From Kibdelosporangium philippinense (GTDB lineage: Bacteria > Actinomycetota > Actinomycetes > Mycobacteriales > Pseudonocardiaceae): a stretch of DNA of 64,000 bases. The position numbers and the translations under genes are program-made. Of this stretch, positions 52,040 to 62,824 are shown piece by piece (the first letter of the stretch is position 1; every line of letters starts with the position of its first letter). The stretch lies in the NCBI RefSeq assembly GCF_021390435.2, contig NZ_JAJVCN010000001.1, positions 2,852,001 to 2,916,000 of the forward strand, read 5' to 3'. The notes under the pieces are model-generated. The model saw nothing but the letters and a program-made list of their open reading frames with translations. It was not told where the DNA came from and did no database searches.

Positions 52040-53557
52040 ATGGCCGATATCGATCCTCAAGCCCAGCGACAATCCGAGTATCCGCTGGGGGTGAGCCGTC
52101 CGCCGCTGGACGTTGCCGATCTGCCAAAGCCGGAGGAAGTCTTCAAGGTCAGCAAGCTCGGCCCACGCCAGATCATCCAGTTCGTGATCGGACCGAGCCT
52201 GATCGCGCTCGGTATCTCGATCGGCAGTGGGGAATGGCTGCTCGGACCACAGGCGGTCGGGTCGTTCGGGTTCATCGGCATCGGCTGGGTCATCACGGTC
52301 TCCGCGGTCCTGCAAACCTTGTACAACATCGAGATCGCTCGATATGTCGTTGCCACCGGCGAGGTACCGGTTGTTGGGTTCGGCAGGATTCCGCCGGGAT
52401 GGAAACTCTGGATTCCGTTGTCGCTGGTGGTTTTCTACTTCGCGTTCATCTTCGGGGGATGGGCGGCCGGGGCCGGACAGGGGCTGTTCGCGTTGATCGC
52501 AGGCCGGGTGCACCAGCCTGGCGAACTGGAGTACGTAAGGCTCTTGGGAATCGGCCTGCTGCTCGTGGTTTTCCTGATCACCGCGCTCGCTCGCAAAGTC
52601 TCGAGGGCGCTTGAGCTGGCGAACTGGGTCATGGTCGGCACGCTTCTGCTTGTCCTGCTGGTCGTCACCATCGCCATCGTCCCTGGGAGTGTTTGGTGGG
52701 ACGGCGTTACCGGTCTGCTCACGCCCGCCGCGCCGCCCGAAGGTATCACCGCGACCCAACTCGGCGCGCTGGCTGGGTTCACCGCGCTGGCGTCCGGACT
52801 GAACTGGTACGCGATGAATCACTATCGGGACAAGGGTTACGGCATGGGCCACCGCGTCGGGTTCATCTCCGGGATGCGCGGCGAACGCACGGAGATCAAG
52901 CCGGTCGGAGTCACTTTCCTTGACACGCCAGAGAACACCGCGTTGTGGAAGCGTTGGTATCGGCTGCTGCGGGTGGACATGTGGGCTGTTTTCTTCGCTG
53001 GTGCGATGATCGGCATGCTGCTGCCGACCATCCTGATGTCCCACTTGGTCGCCACGACGGGCAAGGAGCCGACGGCCGCCAACGTTCCGACGTATACCGC
53101 GGAGAACCTTGGCGCACTGTACGGATCGGGCATGTTCTACCTGATGCTCTTGGTTGGCGTGCTGATCCTGTTCTCCACACAGCTGGGCATCTTCGAGGCG
53201 TTGGTTCGCAACTTCATCGACGCGATGCACGCCACCAGCCCGAAGTTGCGCGCGCGGATCGAGGGTGACCCGAGGCGCTTCTATTACCCGTTCATGGTGC
53301 TGCTGCTCGCAATTATCGCGCTTGCGATGCATCTCGCGCTCCCGGTTCAACTGGTGCAGATCTCCGCCAACATGTCGAACCTTGGCGCTCTCATGTTCCC
53401 GTTCGCGTTGATGTACCTCAACAGTCGACTGCCCAAGGCCGCGCGCCCGAGGGCGTGGCACTATGTCATATTGGTTCTGAATGTCTTGTTCTTCGGGTTC
53501 TTCTTTGTGAACTTCGTCTACGAGTTCTTCACCGGAGGCGCACTGGTGCGGTTCTGA
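52040..53557 (+). CDS. Nramp-like divalent metal/solute transporter
   Basis: 505 residues with 11-12 membrane helices. The first helices have GPSLIALGISIGSGEWLLGP, the Nramp-type unwound-helix pattern, and the protein is a divergent member: the canonical D-P-G-N metal site is not evident (I-G-S-G-E instead), so Mn/Fe transport is uncertain. A large extracytoplasmic loop around NVPTYTAENLGALYGSG precedes the last helices. ATG 52040 has a perfect AGGAGG. Divergent from AraC; hairpin copy C lies in the shared upstream region. Confidence 0.82.
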   Translation: MADIDPQAQRQSEYPLGVSRPPLDVADLPKPEEVFKVSKLGPRQIIQFVIGPSLIALGISIGSGEWLLGPQAVGSFGFIGIGWVITVSAVLQTLYNIEIARYVVATGEVPVVGFGRIPPGWKLWIPLSLVVFYFAFIFGGWAAGAGQGLFALIAGRVHQPGELEYVRLLGIGLLLVVFLITALARKVSRALELANWVMVGTLLLVLLVVTIAIVPGSVWWDGVTGLLTPAAPPEGITATQLGALAGFTALASGLNWYAMNHYRDKGYGMGHRVGFISGMRGERTEIKPVGVTFLDTPENTALWKRWYRLLRVDMWAVFFAGAMIGMLLPTILMSHLVATTGKEPTAANVPTYTAENLGALYGSGMFYLMLLVGVLILFSTQLGIFEALVRNFIDAMHATSPKLRARIEGDPRRFYYPFMVLLLAIIALAMHLALPVQLVQISANMSNLGALMFPFALMYLNSRLPKAARPRAWHYVILVLNVLFFGFFFVNFVYEFFTGGALVRF

Positions 53558-53647
53558 CCTGCGACGGAATCAAACGGGAATCGCCTGCCAGCACTGTCGA
53601 TCTGTTTGGCGACCGCCGAACACGGATCGCACAGGGCTGGAGAATCC

Positions 53648-56600
53648 ATGAGACGTGCCCTTCCCGGGCGTTACAGACCCGAAAGACAACCATCGAAGAG
53701 GATCGCGGCCGCAGTGGCCGCGATCCTTGTGTGGGAGGGGATTTTCGCCAGCGGTGACCTCATCGAGGTCGCTGAGGCGGCACCGCAAGCACCACCGGCC
53801 GCGGCGACGGAGGCCGCCGACATCCCGTCCGCGGTCATCGCGGCGCGGTTGAGTGGCAAGCGGGTCGAAGCACTGGCTGCTCGCACGGAAACGTCCACCA
53901 CGTGGGCAAACCCGGACGGCACGCTGACCACCGACTCGTACGCGGGCCCGATGCGCTACAAAGCCGGCGACAAGTGGATCGAAACCGACGCCACGTTGCT
54001 CAAACTGCCCGACGGATCGGTCGCCCCGAGGTCGCAACCCTCAGGGCTGAAACTGACCGCGTCCGACGCTGCCAGGTCAGCGCGCGCGGACGCACCGCGC
54101 GACCTCGCCTCGATCGGATCCGGCGAGCATCAGGTGACGTTGCAGTGGAAAGGCGCCCTGCCGGAACCCGTCCTGGCAGGACCGAAGGCGACCTATCGGG
54201 ACGCTTTGCCCGGTGCTGACGTCATCGTCGAGGCCACGCGGACCGGCTTCGAGCAGTACGTCGAGCTCAAGCACCGCAATGCGGGCGCGTCGAGCTACAC
54301 GTTGCCGCTGAAAACCACCGGCGCCAAGGTGAACCAACAGCCGGACGGCAGCGTGGTCTTCACCGACAGAAAGACCGGTGTCCCGCTGGGCACCATGCCA
54401 CAGCCGGAGATGTGGGACTCCACTGTGGACGCACGGACCGGCGAGCACACCCGCCGCGCCCCAGTCGGACTGAAAGTCGTGCCGACCGCGACCGGTGCTG
54501 ACCTGGTGCTGACGCCGGACGCGAAGTTCCTCGCCGACCCAGCGACCAGATTCCCTGTCATGGTCGACCCGGCCACGTCCTCGGTGTACGGCGCCTTCGA
54601 CGCGTTCGTGCAAGAGGGATACAACACCGACCAGTCGGCAGCGACCGAACTCAAGCTGGGCAACAACGGGTCCGGCCAGGTCGCGCAGTCGTTCATCAAC
54701 TGGAACACCTCAGCCATCGCGGGAAAGCAGGTCACGGCGGCGACGCTGAACCTGTGGAACCACCACTCGTGGTCCGGTCCTGCACTGCCAAGAACTGGGA
54801 GGTGTACTCCGCCGAGCTGGCGTCGACCGCGTCCCGCTGGACGAAACGGCCGAATCTGCTCGGTGAGCGGGCCGCGGTCTCCAACCAGACCAAGGGCGGT
54901 TCGGGCTGCGCCGAGGGTTACGTCACCGCCAACGTCACCTCGTTGGTGCAGGGCTGGGCGAACCAGGGCCTCGCCACCGCCGGGATGGGCCTGAAGGCGG
55001 AGAACGAGTCGGACAGCTTCTTTTGGAAGCGGTTCAACTCCGGCAACGCCACCAAGAACGTGCCGTTCATCTCGGTCACATACGACTCGGCGCCACAGCC
55101 GGGCAAGGACCTGACCATCGCGCCGCCAGGATTCACTTACGGCGGCAGGGCAATCGTCAACTCGCTCACCCCAAGCCTGACCTACCAGGCAGGTGACGCG
55201 ACCGGCGGCAAGGTCCAGGCGCTGTTCCAGGTGTTCGACGCGAACACCGAACTGCTCGTCACGGAGGTCCGGGTTCCGGACGCGCCGTCCGGGACCCGCG
55301 TCACCGGTGTGGTCCCGGCTGGGCAGCTGCAACACGGGCGTCCGTACAAGTTCCGTGCCACGAGCGACGGTTCGGCAGGCAACCCCGCTTGGTCGGACTG
55401 GCTCGTGTTCGATGTGGACACTGCGGCGCCGTCGGCGCCGACGCGGATCACGTCGGAGGACTACCCGACCGGTCAGTGGGTCAAGGGCGCTGGGGAATCC
55501 GGTGTGTTCACCGTGACCCCGGTCGGCGGCGACCAGCACTGGCTGGAATGGAGCCTCAACAACGGTTCGTGGACCAAGGTACAGGTCGGCACGACGACCT
55601 CCCCGGTCGGTATCCCGATCACGCCGGACCAGGACGGTACGAACGTGCTGCAGGTCCGTACGGTCGACAAGGCGGACAACCGTTCCGAGGCGATCAGCTA
55701 CCAGTTCCACGTCGGCGCCGGTGCCGTGCAGACGCCCAACGAGGGTGAGCGCGCGGCCCGCCGGGTCCTGTTGACCGCTGAGGCGGACGGGCAGAAGTTC
55801 GACAAGGTGACCTTCACGTGGCGTCGCGCCGAGACCGACCCGTGGACGCAGGTCCCGCCCGCGAATGTGGTCGCGAGCGGCAAGCCGCTCACCACGTGGC
55901 CGCTTCCGTTGGCAGCAGGCAAGAACGCGCCGGTCACCTGGAACGTCACCGACACCGTGAACCCGGACGGCAACGTCCAGGTGCGCGCGGAGTTCACCGG
56001 TCCGAACGGCGCGACGGGCGCGAGCGGGCCGAGTGAGCTCGTGGTTGACCGCAACGCCGAAAGCGCGGAGTCGCAGGAAGTCGGGCCTGGCTCGGTCAAC
56101 CTGCTGACTGGCGAGTACTCGATGACCGCGCAGGACGCCTCGGTGCTCGACCTGTCGGTCAGCCGGAGTGTGTCGTCGCGTCGGCCGGACTTCGGTGCCA
56201 AGCAGGAAGGCCAGGCACCGATCTTCGGCAAGGAGTGGGTGTCGGGCACGGTCGCCGAGGTGACCGAGTCGGACTTCAGCCACATCCGCAAGACATCCAA
56301 CACCTCGCTGGACGCGGTGCTGCAGGACGGTTCCACGGTCCGGTTCACCTCGCGCACCGGCGGTGGCTGGGTGCCAGAGCCCGGCTCGGAATCCTTGACA
56401 CTGGCGGGTTCTTTCACCGGGACCTTCACGCTCACTGAGACCGAGGGCACGTCGACCACGTTCGCCAAGGCAGACCCGGCGGCAACGACGTGGCAGGTGA
56501 CCAGTTCGCAGAATCAGGGCCAGGCCAACTCGACCACCCAGGTCGTGTCGCAGACGGTGGCCGGACCGAACAACACCAAGCTGGCAAGGCCGTGGCGGCT

Positions 56601-59600
56601 GATCGCGCCGAGCACGTCCGTCCCGGCGAGCACGTGCTAGACCACGCCGTCCACCAAGGGTTGCCGGGTGCTGGAGTTGGTCTACGCCAGCGCGACAACG
56701 GCTTCGGCTACCGCGTTGGGTGACTTCAAGGATCAGGTGACCGAGATCCGGTTGTGGGCAACGGATCCTGGCGCGTCCGCGGCTACTTCGACCACAGTGT
56801 CGAAGTACGCCTACGACCAGCAGGGCCGGTTGCGTGAGGTCTGGGATCCCCGGATCTCACCCGCGTTGAAGACCGCGTACGCCTACGATGCCGCAGGTCG
56901 CGTGGACACTGTGACCGAACCTGGTCAGCTGCCGTGGACGCTGGTCTACGGCAACGCGGGCGGTGTGACCGGCGGCGATGGCATGCTGCTCAAGGCAAGC
57001 AGGCCGACGTTGAAGCAGGGCACAACGGACCAGATCGAGAGCACCGCGACGACGACCATCGTCTACGACGTGCCCTTGACCGGACCGAAGGCGCCGCAAC
57101 AGATGGGCGCCGCGGATGTAGCGGTGTGGGTCAGCAGGACGTCCCGACGGACGCCACGGCGGTGTTCCCATCGGACACTGTTCCGTCCGCCAACAACGGC
57201 TCGCAGCTCACCGCTGCCAGCTATCAGCGGGCGAGTGTTCGCTACGTCAACGCCTCCGGCCGTCAGGTCAACGAGATCGACGCGGCGAAGAACACCTCGG
57301 TGACCGAGTACGACAAGCAGGGCAACGTCGTCAAGGAACTGACCGCGGGCAACCACGCCCTCGCACTCGGCAAGTCCCAGGCGGACAAGGACGAGCTGAA
57401 CCGTCTCGGCATCTCGGGGCTGTCACCGGCCCAGCGGGCCGAGCTGTTGTCAACCAAGTCCACGTACGACCTGATCAACCGCGGCCGCAAGCTGGAGCAG
57501 CTTGATCCGCTGCGGATCGTGCGGCTGGAGAACGCGTTGACCACTGTGCTGCCCGCGGAAGCCACGATCGCCGCACGGCCGCGCACGGTCAACCAGTACG
57601 ACGTTGGGCGGCCGAACAACGGCTCGGCCGTGGTCCAGGACCAGGTCACCAGGACGACGGTCGGCGCGCAGCCGCTGGCGTACCCCGATCTGACCGCGGA
57701 CGCCAGGGTCAACGAAACCCTGTACGACTGGGGCAAGGGGCTCGTTGTCAGGTCCACTCAGGACGTTGGTGGACTGAACATCACCCGTGCGACGGAGTAC
57801 GACGAGCAGGGCAGGGTCACGAAGTCGACGCAGCCCAAGTCGAACGGCACCGACGCGGGCACGACCGTGACGAAGTACTGGTCCGCGACGGGCACTGGTG
57901 CCTGTGCGGGCAAACCGGAATGGGCGGACCAGATCTGCACGACCGGACCGGCTGGGGCGATCACCGGCGGCGGCAGCAACCCGTCGCAGCTGCCCACATC
58001 AACGACCGAGTACAACCGGGAAGGCAAGCCCGCCAAGGTCATCGAGACGGCCAACGGTGTCACCCGTACGACGGTCACCGAGTACGACGCTGCTGGCAGG
58101 CCGAAGACTGTGACGGTCAGCGGCGGCATCGGCGATGCCGTACCGGTGCAGACCACCGAGTACGACTCGGTTACCGGCAAGGTCTCGAAGAGGACTTCGC
58201 CGACCGGTGGCACGATTACCGAGACGTACGACAAACTCGGCCGGAAGGTGTCCTACACGGACGCCGACAATGGGGTCACCCGCACCGAGTACGACCGTCT
58301 CGACCGACCGGTGAAGGAAACCGACTCGGTGCCGTCGACCAAGACGTTCGCCTACGACCACGCGGCCGAACCACGTGGGTTGGCGACGTCGATGACCGAC
58401 TCGGTGGCCGGTACGTTCGGCGCCAAGTACGACGCTGACGGTTCGGTGAGCGAGGAGCGGCTGCCTGGCGGGTTCACCATGCGGGAGCGGACGGACGCGT
58501 CCGGCTCCGCTTTCGCGCGGACCTACACCCGCGACTCCGACGGAAAGCTCCTGCTGTCCGACGGTGTGGTCGAGTCAGTGCACGGCCAGTGGCTTGAGCA
58601 CAGTGGTGCGCCTGGCGAGTTCTCCAGCCAGAAGTATCGCTACGACAAGACAGGCAGGTTGGTCGAGACTGCCGACACGTATGGCCAGATGTGCATACGC
58701 CGGGTCTACGGGTTCGACAACAACGCCAACCGCACCTCGCTTCGGACCGTGTCCGGCGCACCGGGTGCGGCGTGCCCGGCGGACGGCGGCACAACCGTCA
58801 CGTCTGCCTTCGACTCGGCGGACCGCCTTGTCGACCCCGGCTACGTCTACGACGCCTTCGGGCGCGCGTCGGCTCAGCCGGACGGCATAGCGAACACGTT
58901 CTACGCCAACGACTTGGTGAAGTCGCAGACCACTGCGACGGACCGGCAGGTGTGGACGCTCGACGCGGCGCACCGGTTCCGTTCGTGGACGACGGAAGCC
59001 AAGCAAGAGGATGGCACGTGGCTCAACACTGGCAAGAAGCTCAATCACTACGACAGTGATGAGGATTCGCCACGCTGGATCGTGGAGAACGAAACCGGTG
59101 AGGTGAGCCGGAATGTGAGCTCGCTCGGCGGTGACCTCGGTGCGACGACGAGTGCGGCTGGCGATGTTCAACTGCAATTGGCGAACCTGCACGACGATGT
59201 GAGCCTCGTGCTGCCGTTGGATGTGGCGCAGGCGCCGACCGTGTCGGATTCGGACGAGTTCGGCAACATCCGGCCGGGTCTGCCGAATCAGCGTTATGGC
59301 TGGCTCGGGGCGAAGCAAAGGTCAGCGGAGACGGTGACCGGGGTGACGCTGATGGGTGTTCGGCTGTACGACCCGAAGCTGGGCAGGTTCCTGTCGATCG
59401 ACCCGGTCGAAGGCGGAAGCCTGAACAACTACGAGTACTCCGGCGCGGACCCGGTCAACAACGTCGACCTCGACGGCAGGTGGTGGCGTAAGGCAGGAGG
59501 ACTGGCCAAAAAATGGGCGGGCGCAGCGGCCCGTCGCTGGGCCTTCGGGTACATCGGCAACTATGTGTACTGCCGGGTCAAGACGGGTCGGAACATCCGG

Positions 59601-59750
59601 GGCTGCCTGAAATGGTCCCTTACTCCCTGGTACAGGCATCTGGGGAAATGGGCCTACAAGAAGACGCGTCAAGGTTTCCGGAATTTGCGGTACGCCTACA
59701 ACAAACACAAGAACAAGATCCGAGGTGGGCGTTGGCTGCCCCGATGGTGA
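53648..59750 (+). pseudogene. Secreted RHS/YD-repeat protein, broken by three lesions
   Basis: About 2,030 codons. It starts at ATG 53648 (GGAG upstream) with a signal peptide, then a DNRLRE-type domain (VQEGYNTDQSAATELKLGN, then AQSFINWNTSAIAGK, NWEVYSAELASTASRWT), fibronectin-like repeats, YD repeats and an RHS core end: YGWLGAKQRS, GVRLYDPKLGRFLSIDPVEG, YSGADPVNNVDLDG. Lesion 1: GGTCC is tandemly duplicated at 54771-54780, shifting the frame. Lesion 2: an in-frame TAG at 56638-56640 where a Ser codon (TCG) would fit. Lesion 3: loss of one G in a run at 57128-57130. From 57,131 to the stop the frame is intact. Three independent lesions argue for a dead gene, or for poor local sequence. No immunity gene follows. 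Confidence 0.88.
59478..59750 (+). other. Variable C-terminal tip of the RHS protein
   Basis: The 90 residues after the RHS core boundary (NNVDLDG) are very basic and Trp/Tyr-rich: RWWRKAGGLAKKWAG, WAFGYIGNYVYCRVKTGRN, WYRHLGKWAYKKTRQG, ending GGRWLPRW. In RHS proteins this position holds the toxin. It matches no toxin family I recognise; a membrane-active or nucleic-acid-binding peptide would fit the composition (inference). Confidence 0.5.
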
Positions 59751-59798
59751 GGTGAGGTAAGTGGCCGGGGTGGTCGTGGCCGCCCCGGCCACACAGCC

Positions 59799-60452
59799 TC
59801 AAGGCCATGGGCCCAGTTCGGTCGGCCGAGTGACCGTGACACCGTCGTCGCCGCGTCCAGCGAGCCATGCGGCGATGTCCGGTAGGTCACCGGCCACTCG
59901 TACCGGCTCGCCTACGCCCAGTGTCCTGTCGGGCAGCACGAGGCTGATGCCCGGCGGGACACGCGGGGCCATGAAATCGATGATGTAGTCGCAGAACTCC
60001 GGCGACCACGCCACCGGCCCGAGGTTGAGATCCGCACTGTGGATCTCAACCTCGCGCCACCTGGCCAGGAAGGTACCTTCAAGGGTGCCGTCCCGGTACT
60101 TCACCGGACGTGCCCAATCCTCCGGACCCACTGCGGCCCAGGTGGTTTCGAGGTCCTTGGCGGACTGGACCACCTCGTCGACCAAGACGCTGGCCGGGCG
60201 GCTGGATCCGGCTTCGATGTCGGCGGCCCGGCGCGGCAGGCCGCCGTCGTACATGTCGACCAGCTTGCCATCGAGGGCATACGATGCCTGACGTTTCAGG
60301 GCTTTCGCGTGTTCGGCCAGGTGCGTCAGCACGTGCCCGCGCGACCAGCCTGGCAACGCGGAATCCGCTCGTGTCTGGGAATCGGTGAGACCGGCGATCA
60401 GGTTGGCAAGGCGGGCATGGCCCGCGAAGATCACGTTGAGGTTCACGGCCAT
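59799..60452 (-). CDS. Mycothiol-dependent maleylpyruvate isomerase-like (DinB-fold) protein
   Basis: 217 residues. N-terminal four-helix domain with HARLANLIAGLTDSQTRADSALPGWSRGHVLTHLAEHA, the W-S-x-x-x-V-x-x-H-x-A metal/thiol-binding pattern of the MDMPI family, and a C-terminal domain after REVEIHSADLNLG. In mycothiol-making actinomycetes these catalyse mycothiol-dependent isomerisation or conjugation. ATG 60452 overlaps the end of the PNPOx gene by 10 bases, so the two are cotranscribed; an ATG at 60470 is a less likely start. Confidence 0.88.
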   Translation of the reverse strand: MAVNLNVIFAGHARLANLIAGLTDSQTRADSALPGWSRGHVLTHLAEHAKALKRQASYALDGKLVDMYDGGLPRRAADIEAGSSRPASVLVDEVVQSAKDLETTWAAVGPEDWARPVKYRDGTLEGTFLARWREVEIHSADLNLGPVAWSPEFCDYIIDFMAPRVPPGISLVLPDRTLGVGEPVRVAGDLPDIAAWLAGRGDDGVTVTRPTELGPWP

Positions 60453-61060
60453 AGCGGTGTCCGCTCCCATCCATCGTGGGCCGAGGTGTAGCGCAGCCTG
60501 GCGTGGTTGCGGCCAGGATCTCCTTGCCAGAACTCCACTTCCGACGCCTTGACGCCGTACAGCCGCCACTCTGGACACTCGGTTGTCGGGGCCGCCGGTG
60601 CACGGTCGAGCAACGGCTTGCTCTGGTTGCCCAGCGCCGCTGCGGCACGAGCGGAAGGCGAGCGCTCAAGGAAGTCCTGGGTACCGTCGGCTGTGATCAC
60701 GGCGCCGCGGATCCGGACTTGGCGGCCGAACGCGGGCCAGTAGAACGTCAGGGCCGCGTGGGGTGTCGCGGTGAGCTGCCTGCCTTTGGGGCTCAGGGAG
60801 TGGGTGGAGAACCACCACGTGGCTTCAGCGAGGTCCTTCAAGATCAACACGCGGGCATCGGGGCGGCCATGACCATCAACGGTAGACAAGGTCATCGCGT
60901 GCGGCTCGCGGAGACCTGCGTCGATCACCTCGGTGAACCATGCCATGAACTGGGCAGTCGGGTCCGCGGCGGCTTGCGAGATGTCGAACGTTGGCAGGGG
61001 AGGCGCCTGGGACGGCAGCCCTCGAAGCGTCGATCTAATGGAGTTCGCGACCAAGCCCAT
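60443..61060 (-). CDS. Pyridoxine/pyridoxamine 5'-phosphate oxidase-family flavoprotein
   Basis: 205 residues. FMN-binding split-barrel with EPHAMTLSTVDGHGRPDARVLILKDL, AALTFYWPAFGRQVRIRGAV and the C-terminal dimer/PLP region EFWQGDPGRNHARLRY ending WERTPLWP, matching the PdxH layout (EFWQG...R-x-H-x-R). It could convert PNP/PMP to pyridoxal 5'-phosphate, though the protein is shorter and divergent at the C-terminus. Start ATG 61060 lies inside a CCATTAG repeat shared with the divergent CGNR gene. Confidence 0.85.
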   Translation of the reverse strand: MGLVANSIRSTLRGLPSQAPPLPTFDISQAAADPTAQFMAWFTEVIDAGLREPHAMTLSTVDGHGRPDARVLILKDLAEATWWFSTHSLSPKGRQLTATPHAALTFYWPAFGRQVRIRGAVITADGTQDFLERSPSARAAAALGNQSKPLLDRAPAAPTTECPEWRLYGVKASEVEFWQGDPGRNHARLRYTSAHDGWERTPLWP

Positions 61061-61105
61061 TAGCCGACCGTATCTCACATGGGGTACGCCGGGGAAGTCC
61101 ATTAG
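61035..61105. promoter_or_regulatory. CCATTAG repeats in the PNPOx/CGNR divergent region
   Basis: CTAATGG (61035-61041) and CCATTAG (61057-61063) form an inverted pair with 15 bases between; a further CCATTAG is at 61099-61105, ten bases before the CGNR ATG and overlapping a TTAGAC that could be its -10. The CGNR protein is a good candidate to bind them. Confidence 0.45.
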
Positions 61106-61114
61106 ACTGTGGTC

Positions 61115-61648
61115 ATGTCCGCACTCGCCCTGCAGTTGGCGTCGACGATCAGGCACGACGGCCACGGCGGAGTGGCCGACGACCTGGCCACCGAGCAGGG
61201 ATTCCGGCAGTGGGTCCGTGCGCACGTCGGCGACCTGGACGCAGACCGCGAACAGGTCGTCGCGTTGCGACGGGCGGTCCGGTCGTTGTTCGCGTACGCC
61301 GTCAGACCTGGTGAGCCCAGCAAAGCCGACGCGAACAGGCTCCTTGACCCACAGACGGCCTTGGCGCAGGTGAACGCAGCCGCAGGAGCCGTACGGCCGC
61401 AGCTGGATTGGCCAGAAGACGGCGAACCCATCCTGCGGTACGAGAGCGGCGGCGTGCTTGCCACGTTGGCGCGTGCCGCGATCGAGTTCCTCGCCAGCGA
61501 CGACCGCGCCAAGCTACGCGCGTGCCCGGCGCCGCGGTGCGTGCGGTACTTCGTCAAGGACCACCCGCAGCAGGAGTGGTGCAAGCCGTCGTGTGGCAAC
61601 CGGGCGCGGGTGGCTCGCTACTACAAGCGCAAGATCGAATCGGTTTAG
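61115..61648 (+). CDS. ABATE-domain/CGNR zinc-finger regulator
   Basis: 177 residues. An N-terminal ABATE domain (about 1-120) and a C-terminal CGNR zinc finger: RACPAPRCVRYFVKDHPQQEWC, then CGNRARVARYYKR. Four cysteines bind zinc; CGNR proteins are small actinobacterial and proteobacterial DNA-binding regulators, stress-related in context. ATG 61115 is close to a possible -10, so the mRNA may be leaderless. Divergent from the PNPOx gene. Confidence 0.92.
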   Translation: MSALALQLASTIRHDGHGGVADDLATEQGFRQWVRAHVGDLDADREQVVALRRAVRSLFAYAVRPGEPSKADANRLLDPQTALAQVNAAAGAVRPQLDWPEDGEPILRYESGGVLATLARAAIEFLASDDRAKLRACPAPRCVRYFVKDHPQQEWCKPSCGNRARVARYYKRKIESV

Positions 61649-61677
61649 GTCCGGGCCCGTCAGGGCAGCCCGAATCT

Positions 61678-62817
61678 GTGGAGAGTGCGCGGAATTCGGT
61701 ACCACGGCTGCTGCGTGTCACAGCCGCGTTGAGTTGGCGGATCGTGGCCGTCGCGGCGGCGTTGTACGTTCTCGGCCATGTTGTCGGTTTTCTCGCGCCT
61801 GTCGTTGTGCCGCTTGCGATCGCGTTGCTGTTGGCCGCGTTGCTGGCGCCAGCGGTCTCCTTCTTGGTACGGCATCGGGTCCCGCGTGGCCTAGCGGTTG
61901 CCATTGTCGTCATCGGCGGTCTTGCGATCTTCGGCGGGTTGCTGACGTTCGTGATCACCACGTTCGTCAATGGCCTTCCGGCTCTGCGAACCCAGCTTTC
62001 GCAGAGTGTGGAAACCATCTCTGCCTGGCTGACCAACGGGCCGCTGCACCTGAGCGACGCCCAACTGCAGCGGTTCCTCGATGGGATCGTCACGGCCGTA
62101 GCCGGAAACCAGAGCGAGATCACCAGCGGGGCGTTGAACACCGCGCTGACCATCGGCGAAGGCCTCGCGCAGATGCTGCTTGTGCTCTTCTCCCTGATCT
62201 TCCTGCTCTACGACGGCCAGGGCATCTGGGGATTCCTGATGCGCGGCGTCCCCAACGGCCACCGCACCCGCGTGGACGTCGCCGGTCGTCGGGGACTGGC
62301 CGCGCTCGTCAGCTACGTCCGAGCCACCGTCGCAGTGGCCACAGTGGACGCTGTGGGTATCGGCATCGGGTTGTTCGTGCTCGGTGTTCCGCTGGCTTTT
62401 CCCTTGTCGGCGTTGGTGTTCATCGGTGCGTTCGTCCCCATTGTCGGTGCCGTGGTCGCTGGTGCAGCCGCGGTGTTGATCGCGTTGGTGGCCAATGGTC
62501 CGCTGGACGCGCTGATCCTGCTTGCCATCGTGATCGCGGTGCAGCAACTCGAAGGGCACGTCCTGCAGCCATTGTTGCTTGGCAGGGCGGTGAAGCTGCA
62601 TCCACTGGCGGTCGTGCTGGTGATCTCGGCAGGCGTTGTGACGGCGGGAATCACGGGCGCGCTGCTCGCGGTTCCGCTGCTCGCCGTCCTGAACTCCGGG
62701 ATCAGGTCACTGCGCAGCGACGCCGACGAACACGTCAAACCGGAAGACGTGAAAACCAGTGAGCCGGAAGAATCCGGCCCCGACGAACCCGGGCTGGACA
62801 AACACGAAGCGCCCTAG
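61678..62817 (+). CDS. AI-2E family (PerM-like) membrane transporter
   Basis: 379 residues with about eight membrane helices, the family's usual layout: paired N-terminal helices, a large amphipathic region (LRTQLSQSVETISAWLTNGP) and the conserved C-terminal block VPIVGAVVAGAAAVLIALVANG, VQQLEGHVLQPLLLGRAVKLHPLAV. The acidic C-terminal tail is cytoplasmic. Transport of AI-2 itself is established for few members, so the solute is unknown. GTG 61678 gives VESARNSVPRLLRVTAAL; the frame is open further upstream only as the antisense of nothing in particular. It follows the CGNR gene by 29 bases. Confidence 0.9.
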   Translation: MESARNSVPRLLRVTAALSWRIVAVAAALYVLGHVVGFLAPVVVPLAIALLLAALLAPAVSFLVRHRVPRGLAVAIVVIGGLAIFGGLLTFVITTFVNGLPALRTQLSQSVETISAWLTNGPLHLSDAQLQRFLDGIVTAVAGNQSEITSGALNTALTIGEGLAQMLLVLFSLIFLLYDGQGIWGFLMRGVPNGHRTRVDVAGRRGLAALVSYVRATVAVATVDAVGIGIGLFVLGVPLAFPLSALVFIGAFVPIVGAVVAGAAAVLIALVANGPLDALILLAIVIAVQQLEGHVLQPLLLGRAVKLHPLAVVLVISAGVVTAGITGALLAVPLLAVLNSGIRSLRSDADEHVKPEDVKTSEPEESGPDEPGLDKHEAP

Positions 62818-62824
62818 GATCGGT

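Noticed and set aside
51959..53461. A 500-codon minus-strand frame opposite the Nramp-like transporter
   Set aside because: Composition (Arg/Gln/His/Asp-rich, no hydrophobic core) is that of an antisense shadow; the plus-strand frame has AGGAGG and clear membrane helices.
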